Source: Cristatella mucedo
Lineage: Eukaryota; Bryozoa; Phylactolaemata; Cristatellidae
Assembly (NCBI GenBank): GCA_009760855.2
Contig: WPIO01000075.1
Coordinates: forward strand, 1,303,501 to 1,367,500
Length of the DNA stretch: 64,000 nt
Direction of reading: 5' to 3'
Shown: one piece after another, positions 33,401 to 40,640 of the stretch
How positions within the stretch are numbered: position 1 is the stretch's first letter
How the letters are laid out: each line of letters opens with the position of its first letter
Translations under genes and position numbers: made by a program
The notes under the pieces: model-generated
The model's database searches: none
The model's input: only the letters and a program-made list of their open reading frames with translations
What the model was told of the DNA's origin: nothing

Positions 33401-35884
33401 GTAATGTATGCCTAGAAAGACATTTAGTTCTCTGAGGCCGCTATATAAATGTATTATTATTACCTTTATAAAAAAAAAGGAGGAGGCTATGTGCCAGAGT
33501 TGACAACTCCCTGCGAATATCCGAAACACTCAAGTAATTGTAAAGACCTCTGAGACTTAAATAACAACAGCTTTCTGCTTCTCAAACTAGTTCAAAAATG
33601 AACTGGCACCTAATGACCTTTACGAAGGGAAAAACCAGGAAATCGCGGTGACCATTTGACGAATAGCAGGCGGTACAGACGAAAATAGAAAAAAATAGCA
33701 GACGCCACTGACGAAAAAAGGCGATATTCTCGGTCTGCTATATCCGAGAATGCATGTGTAAAAGCACGTCGATGACACAAAAAGTTGAGTATGCAAAGTC
33801 AGCTGGGTTGTCAGGCTGGTAGCCACCATCACGTACAGGTGGCGCTACCTACCGGAAGTATTGGACTCCGTTTCCCTGCAGACGTTGAAACTATGGCGAT
33901 GTTTCAGATTCTGTCTAGTTGAGAATTTTCATAATGTGTCAGTAAACGATTACAAGAGCTTTCACGTCTCCGGTCCACGCATTATGCCTTCTGGGCAGAG
34001 CCTCGGCTAATATTCGTAGGCATCCTAATGGCTTCGTGCTTTCCACCCAACATCTCAGCACGCGAGCATTGCCAAGCCTGCCCAGACTAGTGACGGCGGC
34101 TGCTGCTGCCGCTGCTGCTGCTTCACCACTCTCGAACCTTTGCTGGTGTCATGTCACCGTCTACACGAGTAGAGAAGCCTGCTCAAACTGCTGCTTGGGG
34201 CGAGACCTGCGGATTACGTCAGGGCATCCGGCAGGACCCGCAAGCTTCAATGGTGCAACGCCTCCGGAATTCCTACGCTTTGCAGCCGAACGGTGGCAAC
34301 GAGCCATCGACGAGCCATTGACAAGCTGGCGACCGGCAGATTGGGCGACGACTCCGACGCCAAAGAAGAGGCGGCTGCTGGAGGCAACAGTGCCAGCCGC
34401 TAGCTCGCTGTGACGCTTCGAGCTGCGAGCTGAGACACCTCGTCGACGCCGAAATTCGACCGGAATTCTTTCTGCACGACGTCGGAGACCCCTGGGTCGG
34501 GTGGGCAGAGAGGGGGGACCTAACGGCCTCGTAAGCGTCTGCACGCCGGGTGCGGAACGAGCTAAAGAGCTCTGCTGGGCACCGGAAGCGGACAGGAGCA
34601 AGGGAGCCTGTAAAGCGGATGCCGTCAGACTATCGATACGGTACAACTAGAGACCGACGCCGATCAGGCGTGCGGTCTGCGTGCTGCTTGCAGGCAGGCC
34701 GGCCGGCTACAGTTAAATTGACTGTTTTCCGAGCCTCCCGCCGCCTACACCTAAATTAACTGCCCTCCGAGCCTCAATTGGCGACAGCAAAGATGCGAAA
34801 ACATCCGCGAAGCTCACGTCACGCCCCCTTCGGCAGCAACTACTACCTTTTCAGGCGTGACCTTGTCCGATTCGGGGACGCAGGAAATGCACAGGTGTAC
34901 AGCCGAGGCGCCGTTAGCTAGCCAGGTGGTGCGTAGCGCTCAGCTGGCAACTCACCAGCGTGTCCGAGTCCAGAAACACGCATTTCCGGTACTGAACCAG
35001 CTTCCAACACTGCAACTTGGCAAACTTCGCAGCGACTTCCGGTCGTCCGAGCGGGGCACGTGCGACAATCTCGCCGGCCGAGGCTACGTCCACCAGAACG
35101 TCGAAGCAGTGGCCCAGGGCAGACCTAGGCGAAGCAGGCGCCAACATTCGGACAGAGCAGTCCGTCGCTAGGAGGTGCTCGCTACTTCGCTCGTCTGCCG
35201 CCGCCGACTTCAAGCCTCGCCGCCGCCGCCGCCGCTCGGATCCGACCGGATCAGATACGCCAAATACGACTTCGCGGCCGACGCCGCCGCCGCCGCCAAC
35301 GCCGGCGCCAACGCCGCCGCCGCAGCCAACGCCGCTGCCGCAGCCAACGCCGCCGCCGCAGCCAACGCCGCCGCCAACACCGCCGCAGCCAACGCCGCCG
35401 CTGACGCAGCCAACGCCACCGCAGCCAACGCCGCCGCCGCTGCAGCCAACGCCGCCGCAGCCAAGGCCGCCGCCGCAGCCGGCGCTCGCAAACCTGTAGA
35501 ATGGGCTCACGCCTTCAGGCGTCAGCATGCAGACGAGCTTTCGCGTAGCGCCCGATAGGCGGAGCGAGTGGGCGAGCACGAGCGCTCCCACCGCGTAGTC
35601 GTTGTTCGTCGTCAGAGTCACGTACGCTTCATCGGCCTCTGCAAAGGCGCGCGGGCGGGCGGCCGCTCGTCGGCACGTGCAATGGATGCGCTCCGCTGCG
35701 GAACGAGCGGGAGACGCGCACTCGCGCCGCAGCGTGGCGGCGGCGGCTGGGCGACGGGCACGCTAGCGGCCGCGTTGGACAGCCGTAAGCGACTTAGCCG
35801 CGCTTTACGGTTGCTCTAAAAATGCGACGGTTCGACGGCGCGTAGCGGCGCGATAGCCGGCAGCGCGCGCTCACCTCGCCCCAT
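11392..35884 (-). CDS. GYG: Glycogenin (glycogen-priming glucosyltransferase), at least eight coding exons, one internal exon not found
   Basis: Exons in transcript order are 35884-35875, 35638-35494, 35124-34956, 28381-28216, a gap, 18446-17543, 16590-16144, 15362-15214 and 11662-11392. Glycogenin, a GT8 enzyme, glucosylates itself on a tyrosine to start glycogen. Visible family blocks are [33 protein letters not shown], the metal-binding DSD motif in FLDSDTL (residues 104-106), [42 protein letters not shown] and [13 protein letters not shown]. All phases agree outside the gap. The missing part should carry the GGDQG-type active-site loop and the acceptor tyrosine; it needs an exon starting in phase 1 and ending in phase 2. 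Past KPW, the protein has a long Gln/Arg/Ser-rich insert and then two glycogen-synthase-binding motifs ([14 protein letters not shown] and [15 protein letters not shown]). With about 50 missing residues it would be about 800 aa, much longer than the usual 330-500. Confidence 0.93.
12430..14905 (+). mobile_element. LINE family A, long degenerate copy
   Basis: About 2.5 kb in the last glycogenin intron. Order: an apparent end of the endonuclease region, a linker shared with the copy at 46.4 kb (CCAGACGGCCTATG...), reverse-transcriptase pieces ([19 protein letters not shown] near 13570-13640, then a broken FDLSAAFD), the C-terminal region and the CCTAT...ATTATT tail. Many frameshifts and stops, so no active protein. 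Confidence 0.8.
15214..15362 (-). CDS. GYG: Glycogenin exon with start of second synthase-binding motif
   Basis: Acceptor CACTTTTGCAG|GTTGAAGG, donor TTGGATAG|GTGAGAC. The exon ends with [17 protein letters not shown]. This resembles the family motif R-x-x-W-E-x-G-x-x-D-Y-x-G-x-D. It enters in phase 0 from the upstream donor ACG|GTGAGG and leaves in phase 2, matching the last exon. Confidence 0.82.
15363..16143 (-). other. Glycogenin intron between the two C-terminal motifs
   Basis: If it is not spliced, the upstream reading frame continues for 19 residues to a TAG at 16086-16084, ending ...WVSLALRA. It holds a short CA/GA microsatellite at 15557-15598. Confidence 0.6.
15557..15598 (+). repeat. 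CA/GA microsatellite
   Basis: CA dinucleotides followed by GA dinucleotides inside a glycogenin intron. Confidence 0.95.
16144..16590 (-). CDS. GYG: Glycogenin exon with first synthase-binding motif
   Basis: Acceptor TGCACCGCAG|GTTC, donor GACGACG|GTGAGG; 149 codons, phase 0 at both ends. A Pro/Ala/Gln-rich first part includes [13 protein letters not shown]. Then comes [20 protein letters not shown] followed by [12 protein letters not shown], a close match to the C-terminal motif by which glycogenin binds glycogen synthase. Confidence 0.88.
17015..17180 (+). mobile_element. tRNA-derived SINE, diverged
   Basis: GAGGCCGTGATATCCCAGCAGG, B-box-like GTCGTGGGCTCGAATTCTGC, then CAGTGGCAACTGGC and the 3' body ending AGGCTTTTAAATCAGCTAAC. 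It lies in the glycogenin intron between 16590 and 17543. Confidence 0.8.
17543..18446 (-). CDS. GYG: Glycogenin exon: end of catalytic domain plus Gln-rich insert
   Basis: Acceptor TTTTCGTTCGAAG|GTTTGC, donor GGAGCAG|GTAATG. One base completes a codon, then 301 codons, phase 0 at the end, matching the next exon. The first 60 residues are family-like ([13 protein letters not shown], then [20 protein letters not shown]). The rest is low-complexity: Arg/Gln blocks, about 12 Gln from a CTG repeat, Gly/Ser runs and another Gln run ([10 protein letters not shown]). Long plus-strand frames over the same DNA are shadows caused by high GC. A weaker alternative is a GC-type donor (CAGAG|GCAAGT, near 18251), also in phase 0, which would skip the insert. 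Splicing there should be checked with transcripts. Confidence 0.8.
18062..18100 (+). repeat. CTG trinucleotide repeat, polyglutamine in glycogenin
   Basis: About 12-13 uninterrupted CTG units on the plus strand, read as CAG (Gln) on the coding minus strand. Confidence 0.95.
20345..20620 (-). CDS. Orphan coding-like frame in glycogenin intron
   Basis: On the minus strand, from an acceptor-like CCGGATAG, the frame reads [20 protein letters not shown], then [20 protein letters not shown] and a run of acidic residues, to a stop at 20345. Composition is protein-like. The plus strand is also open (20417-20614, containing [16 protein letters not shown]), so the coding strand is not certain. I recognise no family. 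It does not resemble the missing glycogenin exon. Confidence 0.25.
   Translation of the reverse strand, partial: RKLSKRNPFRTDLTTIVSQLLRRVPEIEPPKINWFGETAHVPVQSMSRQEIGAATDDRVDLLLDDDVHSSRALATPLFPTPCQLLRSPLLP
21153..21200 (+). repeat. TGTC/TC microsatellite
   Basis: TGTC tetranucleotides followed by TC dinucleotides. Confidence 0.9.
21340..21945 (+). mobile_element. LINE family A fragment with tail
   Basis: A short piece of the linker region (ACTAAGCACAATATAG...) is joined to the 3' UTR and hairpin tail (GCAGCAAATATAAAGCACCGAG, GAGGGTGCTCTGCAAACG). There is a large internal deletion compared with the copies at 12.4 and 46.4 kb. Confidence 0.7.
22060..23311 (+). mobile_element. LINE family B reverse-transcriptase relic
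   Basis: Broken reverse-transcriptase frames show [14 protein letters not shown] (near 22265-22310), [19 protein letters not shown] and [10 protein letters not shown] (near 22528), the last being the catalytic Asp-Asp box, then [12 protein letters not shown] (near 22649). The C-terminal part has [15 protein letters not shown] (near 23250). The sequence differs from family A. Many stops and shifts. Confidence 0.8.
23312..23490 (+). mobile_element. tRNA-derived SINE, best-preserved copy
   Basis: Starts GTGAGCCGTGATGGCACAC (A-box-like), with the B-box-like GTGGGTTCGAATCCTGCGG near 23376-23394. The body is GGTGATAGCCGTGAAGGCTC and TGTCGCTATACGAAAGAGGC, the end GCTGTTAAATCAGCTACTAT followed by a short ATTT tail. 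It is inserted into the family B LINE. Confidence 0.88.
23500..23795 (+). mobile_element. LINE family B 3' end
   Basis: Continuation of the family B element after the SINE: GTGAGATAAAGTCTGTTGGC, ACCGAAAGCCGCTTAGGCTG, then the ACACATTACATTACATTACC tail. The same end recurs reversed at 36.6, 54.1 and 60.4 kb. Confidence 0.78.
24065..26390 (-). mobile_element. LINE family A, long reverse copy
   Basis: The minus-strand frame at 25960-25622 contains [20 protein letters not shown] and [12 protein letters not shown], the start of the reverse transcriptase. The C-terminal part and tail follow toward 24065. A TA microsatellite interrupts it at 25196-25271. Many stops. Confidence 0.8.
25196..25271 (+). 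repeat. TA microsatellite
   Basis: About 75 bp of pure TA dinucleotides. Confidence 0.98.
26391..27470 (+). mobile_element. LINE family A, forward fragment
   Basis: Starts near CAGCGTTTCATACCATCGG (the reverse-transcriptase AAFDTID region). It continues through [10 protein letters not shown]-type frames to the C-terminal region ([20 protein letters not shown] near 27050). No clear hairpin tail. It sits head-to-head with the reverse copy before it. Confidence 0.7.
28216..28381 (-). CDS. GYG: Glycogenin exon 4
   Basis: Acceptor GAAACTTGCAG|GTGCTG, donor TGCGAAG|GTTCGT. It encodes [20 protein letters not shown] and then [16 protein letters not shown], among the most conserved parts of GT8 glycogenins. 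It continues DSDTL of exon 3 in phase 0 and ends one base into a codon. Confidence 0.93.
28565..28660 (-). mobile_element. LINE tail, reverse, diverged
   Basis: ATAAAATAAAATAAATATGTATATCACCCCAGG with a hairpin-like TCGATCTCTATCCAGGTAC resembles the complement of the family A tail. Confidence 0.4.
30410..30486 (+). repeat. CTGT/CT microsatellite
   Basis: CTGT tetranucleotides, then CT dinucleotides. Confidence 0.95.
30488..31340 (+). mobile_element. LINE family A fragment with internal duplication
   Basis: Matches the reverse-transcriptase region of the other copies (CAGTTCGGCAACAATCTTTC, CATCGCTGACACTGCACTGC). Two diverged copies of a segment of about 130 bp follow each other near 30705-30835 and 30836-30975 (both with CTAATCGC...AAATCTAGGC and GAAGTCTC/GAAATCTC). 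Confidence 0.6.
31501..31860 (+). CDS. Orphan frame with a P-loop-like motif
   Basis: A 119-residue frame from ATG at 31501 contains [18 protein letters not shown]. This fits the GxxxxGK[ST] nucleotide-binding loop. Nothing else of an NTPase is visible, and the tail overlaps the reverse orphan frame. Chance is quite possible. Confidence 0.2.
   Translation: MKISEEDSNQKWKCRDDQLTGICGPRGDGKSLQWVVALVAAHESAQLSSFGIQKGPHFERFPEITPGVHQRLRISISRFSRQTGCRPSLAKATGEAASRSCQFEGVKTNHARNNIGQAH
31723..32097 (-). CDS. Orphan frame: possible small secreted or membrane-anchored protein
   Basis: Minus-strand frame of about 120 residues from an ATG near 32090. A basic stretch (CVRKFQAGR) precedes a hydrophobic core ([18 protein letters not shown]), as in a signal peptide or signal anchor. 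A region with four further cysteines (contexts TRCFG, NKCIM, MVCLD, AACLP) follows, then TGA. A donor-like TCA|GTGAGC lies inside. It is nested in glycogenin intron 3 on the same strand. No family recognised. Confidence 0.3.
   Translation of the reverse strand, partial: YSRRMSGPAMTTCVRKFQAGRLILVFVALIVIMMHCLHGTSEEIISIRVLYNPSLENQLTRCFGEMHGIKQARGNKCIMSVSLTNVVPGMVCLDAFKLARSGRRLTGGFGQAWPAACLPAKPAN
32745..32860 (+). mobile_element. LINE family B 3' end fragment
   Basis: AAGCCGCTGGGTGCATTATTTACAA, CTCCTGCGTAACACCCACTA and TAAATTACATTACATTAC match the family B end at 23.7 kb. Confidence 0.7.
33271..33316 (+). repeat. GA microsatellite
   Basis: GA dinucleotides with one GTGA interruption. Confidence 0.95.
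33365..33480 (+). mobile_element. LINE family A tail
   Basis: CTAGAAAGACATTTAGTTCTCTGAGGCCGC, then TATATAAATGTATTATTATT. Confidence 0.7.
34036..34525 (+). CDS. Orphan coding-like island in glycogenin intron 3
   Basis: GC-rich island. The frame 34036-34413 ends with [20 protein letters not shown] (basic NLS-like patch). A second frame just after it reads [20 protein letters not shown] and [13 protein letters not shown], ending at a donor-like GCCTC|GTAAGC near 34521. Both look protein-like, but the minus strand is also open. No family recognised. Confidence 0.2.
34956..35124 (-). CDS. GYG: Glycogenin exon 3
   Basis: Acceptor TTCGCCTAG|GTCTGC, donor ACACGCTG|GTGAGT. It encodes [16 protein letters not shown], then [19 protein letters not shown] and FLDSDTL. 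The DSD is the metal/UDP-binding DxD motif of GT8 enzymes. The first base joins AG from exon 2 to make Arg. Confidence 0.94.
35270..35480 (+). repeat. GCC-rich minisatellite in glycogenin intron 2
   Basis: Tandem, imperfect units built from CCAACGCCGCCGCCGCAG. It lies wholly between glycogenin exons 2 and 3. The long frames it creates (Pro-Thr-Pro, Ala-Asn-Ala or Gly-Cys-Gly) are repeat artefacts. Confidence 0.9.
35494..35638 (-). CDS. GYG: Glycogenin exon 2
   Basis: Acceptor GCGCCTTTGCAG|AGGCC, donor TTCTACAG|GTTTGC. It encodes [20 protein letters not shown] and then [20 protein letters not shown], the N-terminal strand of the GT8 fold. An earlier donor, GAAGGC|GTGAGC, would break the phase with exon 3, so the later one is chosen. 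Confidence 0.93.
35875..35884 (-). CDS. GYG: Glycogenin exon 1 coding part (ten bases)
   Basis: ATGGGGCGAG followed by GTGAGC. It joins exon 2 in phase to give Met-Gly-Arg-Glu-Ala-Asp-Glu-Ala-Tyr, the right distance before VTLTTN; vertebrate glycogenin also begins with a very short coding exon. The context GGCCATGG is a good start. Confidence 0.75.
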
Positions 35885-36070
35885 GGCCGGCGCGCAGTGA
35901 CCTTGCACTGGAAGCCCTCCGGAAGTCCTCCGGATCGCCGCTGCCGCCCCCCGTCTGCTGCGTCAGAGCGCCAAGGGCGTATGTGACGGTGGCGGGCACC
36001 CGCCCCGGCGGTGCGCCACTGGACGCTGGTCGGCGGCGCGCGCGCACCGCCGGCATCTTTTACTTGCGCC

Positions 36071-36078
36071 TTTAAATA
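36071..36078 (-). promoter_or_regulatory. TATA-like box upstream of glycogenin
   Basis: Minus strand GGGTATTTAAAGGCGC, about 190 bp before the start codon in an otherwise GC-rich stretch. Confidence 0.4.
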
Positions 36079-36579
36079 CCCGTCGTCCGCGCCTCACTTT
36101 CGGTGGCTAACGATCGCCTGCTCGCTTTTTCTCGCTCCCTGACACCGATGCAAAAGCCTCAGCAAGAAGACAGAGAGAGAGAGAGGGAGAGAGCGGATGT
36201 AAACATGAAATATGCTTCAAGAAGCTGCAAGACCCTCGTCAGTGGCCGCTGCCGATCGTGGCCGCCGGGCGTGCAAGTCTGCTCTTATTCCTGCTCCTGA
36301 TCCTGCTGACGATCTGCACACTCCCGCGCCCCGATCCGACGGCAGCTGCGTAAAGTAGTGCATATCCGTCTGCAACTGCGCGAAGTCGCACATTGATTTT
36401 GATTCCGGGAGATACATGCAGCCAAGTTCTTGCCTTGCCAGACTGGCCGCAATCAGCGCTTGCATTTGAAGGTGTCGCCGGTGCTGTCTGCGTTTCATTC
36501 AGTTTACTAGAATATCGGGAACCTGCTGCTATTCACCAGCAAGAACATCGGACTATGCACAGGCCAGCTGTTACGCAGG

Positions 36580-36860
36580 TAGGTTTCAGCATATCGCACT
36601 CGAAGCCTAAGCGGCTTTCTGTCGGTACGCATTTGGCGGCCAACAGCTTCCATCTCAAGCACCAAAGAAAATGAGCAGAATAGCTGAGTCGGGAGGGCAG
36701 TTGAGGAAGCGAGTAGCGCCGAAGTAGAAGTAGCTCGGGACGGAAGCTGGAGAGCATGCGTCATGGGCGGGGGAAAGAGATTAGTCGTCGTTGCGCTACA
36801 ATGGCGGAAGCAAGTTCATCCGTCTAGGAGCTGCAGAGCAAACGCTTCTGTCGCCAACGA
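36580..36860 (-). mobile_element. LINE family B 3' end, reverse
   Basis: AGCCTAAGCGGCTTTCTGTC, AGCTGAGTCGGGAGGGCAGT and CAAACGCTTCTGTCGCCAAC match the reversed family B ends at 54.1 and 60.4 kb. Confidence 0.65.
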
Positions 36861-37828
36861 TCCTTAAGCAGAGGAACGCGGCGGCTAATCTATGGAGAGC
36901 GCGAGCGGTGCTCTGCCGCCGTTCACCCGCGCCACCGACCGAAAAGGTCGGCGAGCGTCGGCACTCGCTACGTCGGAGACGCGAAGCGTGCGGACCGGCA
37001 CCGGTGCACGGTCTCGCTTTTGCGATCGCCGAGCCGTGCAGAGGGTGACAGAGGTCACCTCAGAGGTCGCCGCGTCGGCAACCTGTCCTCGAGACTCGCC
37101 CGCATGACGGCGGCGAGACAGTTGCTTCGAGCCATGCGGGGACGGCGCGACTCCAACCGTCCCAGGCGTCTCTCTCGTAGTCTCTCGCGCGTTTCTCTCG
37201 CAGTCCCTCTTGTTCCTTCACCCGAGAATGCGCTGCTGCCTAAATAACTTTTCGCTTATACAAGTTAGCGCGCCGTCGCGATTCCCCTAGCTAGAATAGC
37301 GAGTCGTCAACATGCTCAGTAGCCATTAAACTCGCTGTAGCGCACTTCCGGTGCATCGCCGGCGTTTCACTTGTCCGACCGACCGACGACGGTTCACGCG
37401 ACGCTTTATCCCAACCGGCGCTCGCCTTGCACGACGTCCGTCGGCTTACCGACGAAGCAGCGCACGTCCGGACGTGGCGCGCTTCTAATGCAACGTCCGG
37501 CTCGCTCGTCGCCGCGCTGCGTTTAGCAGAGCGGCGACGAGCGAGCGCTCAGACGGGTGGCAGCGAACGGCTCGGCTCGAAGCGAGCCGAGCAGGTTTAG
37601 CCGAGCGCGCGCGTCGCTCCTCCTCGGCGCCGCAGCCCGAGCTTCGAGCTCCGCAAGAAGAGGTTCCGCCGGCCGCCAAAAAGAGAGAGAGACAAAGACG
37701 CTTACGCGACGACGCTTCGCTGGGTCGTCGGCTTTCTCTTCTTTTCTTTTCTCTTTCTCTTTCTCTTTCTCTGCTGCGAGAGGGACTGGGCCGAGCCGAG
37801 CCCAGCCCAGTCCCGTCCATTCGCGTCC

Positions 37829-37890
37829 CGAAAACGACCGACGCCGCCGACGCCGCCGCGGCGCGGCGTCGGCGGCGTCGGTCGTTTTCG
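37829..37890. repeat. Perfect 28-bp inverted repeat with 6-bp loop
   Basis: The left arm 37829-37856 begins CGAAAACGACCGACGCCGCC and is exactly complementary to 37863-37890; the loop is CGCGGC. An extra GTCGTTTTCG copy follows the right arm. Confidence 0.95.
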
Positions 37891-38261
37891 GTCGTTTTCG
37901 CGATTCGCAGGCCGTTTGGGGGGGTGGTGGTGGTGGTGCGGCGCGGCCAGAGCGTCGAAGCCAGCGAAGCGAGCCGAGCCGTTTGCTCCCTGCCTACCAA
38001 TCCAGAGCGCGGCGGCGCGAGAGAGCGCGGCGGCGATCCATCCAGTCGTACCGCGCTTGCACCTACTTGCTCCCTTCCGTTGGATTTCCTTCGGTCAAAG
38101 CAAAGCGACGAACACGATGGGTCGGTAACGAATCGCTCCGCGAACCCGCACCTGCGCCACTGCAAGCCTCCGAAGCACGGCGCCGCCCCTTGAAGTCGGA
38201 ACGCAGGTCCTGCACTGACGGACTGGAGCCAACGCCCCGTTAAATGAATAAATAAATAAAT

Positions 38262-38440
38262 ACATCCTGGCTGATTAAGCAGCCTCTTTTTGTACAGCGA
38301 CAGTAGAGCCTTGACGGCTATCGCCACCGCTTGCAGTGGCGATAACGAATCGCCCACGGCAGGAATCGAACCCACGACCTCGGGACCGAGTTCGTGAAAG
38401 CAACCGCCTTACCCAGTGTGCCATCACGGCTCACCTTGAC
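38262..38440 (-). mobile_element. tRNA-derived SINE
   Basis: Reversed copy: TGGCTGATTAAGCAGCCTC, then the complement of the B-box (GGAATCGAACCCACGACCTC), ending CCATCACGGCTCACC, which mirrors the GGTGAGCCGTGATGG start of the 23.3-kb copy. Nearly full length. Confidence 0.87.
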
Positions 38441-39029
38441 CCTGGCGGCGCATTGCCGGCGCTTGCCCAAGAAACCGCCGGCCTCCAGACTTGCCAGACT
38501 TTCGATCCGACTCTCCAGACTTGCTAGACTTTCGATCCGACTCGATCAGCTCGAATTCAGGCCGGCCCTGTAGGCATGCTCCACCGTTGAAAGTGGCAAG
38601 TTTTTCCGTCGTAAGTTTTTTTTTAAGACGATCGATCCAAGGCTCCTCTGTGGATCCGTGGATAGATCCACGGCTGGCTACTTCCAGCGAGCCGCTTTTA
38701 CCCGCCTCGTTCAGTTGTTTTAAGAAAGCATTAAGGATCTAGAGTGGTGAAATGACCTCGATTCCTGTGCGTTCGCTTTGCATTCTCACGGGAAGCCTCA
38801 GCTCTGACTGGCTTTCTCATCTGAGCCGCAACAGCGTGCATTATTAGCCAGCACTAGTGCGGGTCACTATGCCGACTTTCACCCAACCAAGAGTTCTCTC
38901 CCAAGCGACTTCAGCTGTATGCGGCAAGCTTCAAAAGAATATTACTTGACTTGAATGCGAGGCGAACTGCGTTACTTCAAATCGCATTTAACATCGAGTC
39001 GTTGGTAAGAGTCAGAGGAACGAGGCACA

Positions 39030-39735
39030 TCTAAACAATGTGAGGCAGATGAGCTTATGGTACGATACCTAGACCTGTTTGGGGATTATTTTTTATGTGT
39101 AGGCTGGAACAAAAAATGAAGGGACCTAAAAGTGAGTGACACACCCTTGAAGTGTGTATCTTAATTGGGAGCCAGATCGGGTCGGCGAGAAATGGTGTAA
39201 TGTGGCAATAACTAGGCTCACGACAGACAAGTCTAGCTGCAGAGTTTTGCACCGTTGTAAAAGTCTCTATTGCATAGGCCAGTAGACCTGCAAGCGTTTA
39301 GTTAGATAAGTCAAGATGGGATGCATGAACTACCTAGGACGTAGTATCCTCGTCTTAGCTGGCCCAAAGTTTGGCAATGTTACGCAGGCAGACTTTGCCG
39401 TGGAGCTGATCTGATCGTCTAGTGACAGGTCTCGTTAAAACAGGACACCTTGATTTCGTGCAGATTCCACATGAGATTCGTTGACAGAGTCAATTTTAAG
39501 TGCTGACCTTTCCAATTTCTGAGTCTCATTATGTTGCCCAGAAATAGCAAGTTGGTTTTATCGTCCTACAATTTGGAAAAAAATTGCTATCATCCAAGTG
39601 CTGACGTCAGCAAAACGTGCAGCAAGGGAGTTGAGAGAGTTTGACTTGCTTGAAGGCTGGGAGGGATAAAAGCATAGGTATAGCTGTGTGGCACAGGCAT
39701 AAAAGCGTAAGCCTTTTGTTATTTTATCGTAGTAA
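39030..39735 (-). mobile_element. LINE family A fragment, reverse
   Basis: The complement of the C-terminal region (e.g. the frame CHSLLGPFIFCSS, and SYCHITPFLADPIWLPIK near 39150-39210). Without tail, placed directly beside the next copy. Confidence 0.7.
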
Positions 39736-40640
39736 TAATAATAATAACAAGAACACACTTGATAAAGCACCCTCAGAGAACTCAATCTAGAAAAAATTCT
39801 TTCTAGGCGCTTTAAATTTACTACAAAGTAAACACCATCGAATGGTTAGTAGTAGCATACTCAATAAACAACAAGAATACAATGTTTGGGAGTGACATGC
39901 ACAGGATCAGCATGCAAGTGTGGTTAGTGGCATCATGTACAGTGTCAGCCCGCATAAGCACATTAAGGACGAATCACTGGGACCCCACTAAAGGCTGTCA
40001 TAAATATGTGCGTTTTTAATTTAATTTTAAATGTGGTCAAGTCAGGTGATGTTGTGACGCAAGTCGGGAGTGAGTTCCAGGCTTTGGCAGAATACGAACT
40101 ACATGCACGGTCTCCAAAGATTTGAGGTTTGTGCGAGGTTTGTGCGAGATAAACAATTAGATTCCGAAAAGTGGCCAGTAGGCCAGCAAGCAGTGAGCTA
40201 GAGAAGTCATTACGGTATGTAAAAAATGCATGGACCAACTTGGATGTGGTATCCATGTTTACATAAGTCCAAATTTTACCACTCTTGTGTAGCTGAAAGT
40301 AGGTAGACTTGATTGTGGAATTCATGTGGCCGTCTAACGAAAGGTCACTTTGGAACACGACGCCTAGATTTCGTGCAGATTCAACAGGAGATATGCTGGC
40401 AGAGCCGATTTTGAGTGCAAGTTTGTTTTATCATCATTCAATTTAAGAAAATGTGCTGCCATTCATGTGGGGATTTCATCAATACATGCAGCAAAGGAGT
40501 TGAGAGAATTCCACTTGCTTGAAAGCTGGGAGGGACCAAAACTGCGATACAGCTGAGTGTCATCCCTATAGACGCGTTACGTGCTTGGCTATTAAATTGG
40601 GAAGAGGGAGAGCATACGTCATGAAAACAGTAAGTTGCAG
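39736..40640 (-). mobile_element. LINE family A fragment with tail, reverse
   Basis: AAT repeats and the reversed hairpin, then a minus frame at 40358-39963 with DGHMNSTIKSTYFQLHKSGK and RACSSYSAKAWNSLPTCVTT. Confidence 0.8.

Larger units (their letters stand above)
28382..34955 (-). other. Glycogenin intron 3 (6.6 kb)
   Basis: Contains LINE tails at 28.6 and 33.4 kb, LINE pieces at 30.5-31.3 and 32.7 kb, microsatellites, and several orphan open frames listed separately. The part 28660-30400 shows nothing I can name. Confidence 0.6.
35885..38261. other. GC-rich promoter region upstream of glycogenin
   Basis: High GC and many CG dinucleotides; no exon could be confirmed. It includes a family B LINE piece (36.58-36.86 kb), a TTTCTC repeat at 37736-37773 and the large inverted repeat at 37829-37890. 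Long open frames on both strands reflect the composition. Confidence 0.5.

Noticed and set aside
35017-35558. Plus frames rich in Pro-Thr-Pro or Ala-Asn-Ala
   Set aside because: Translations of the intronic minisatellite and antisense of glycogenin exons 2 and 3.
34914-35621. Glycogenin exons 2 and 3 read as one exon with a Gly-Cys-Gly insert
   Set aside because: The insert is the minisatellite. CAG|GTTTGC donor and CTAG|G acceptor fit in phase and restore the family's spacing.
37485-38375. A 296-residue minus frame
   Set aside because: Runs through a SINE end, a perfect inverted repeat and low-complexity DNA; no family blocks.
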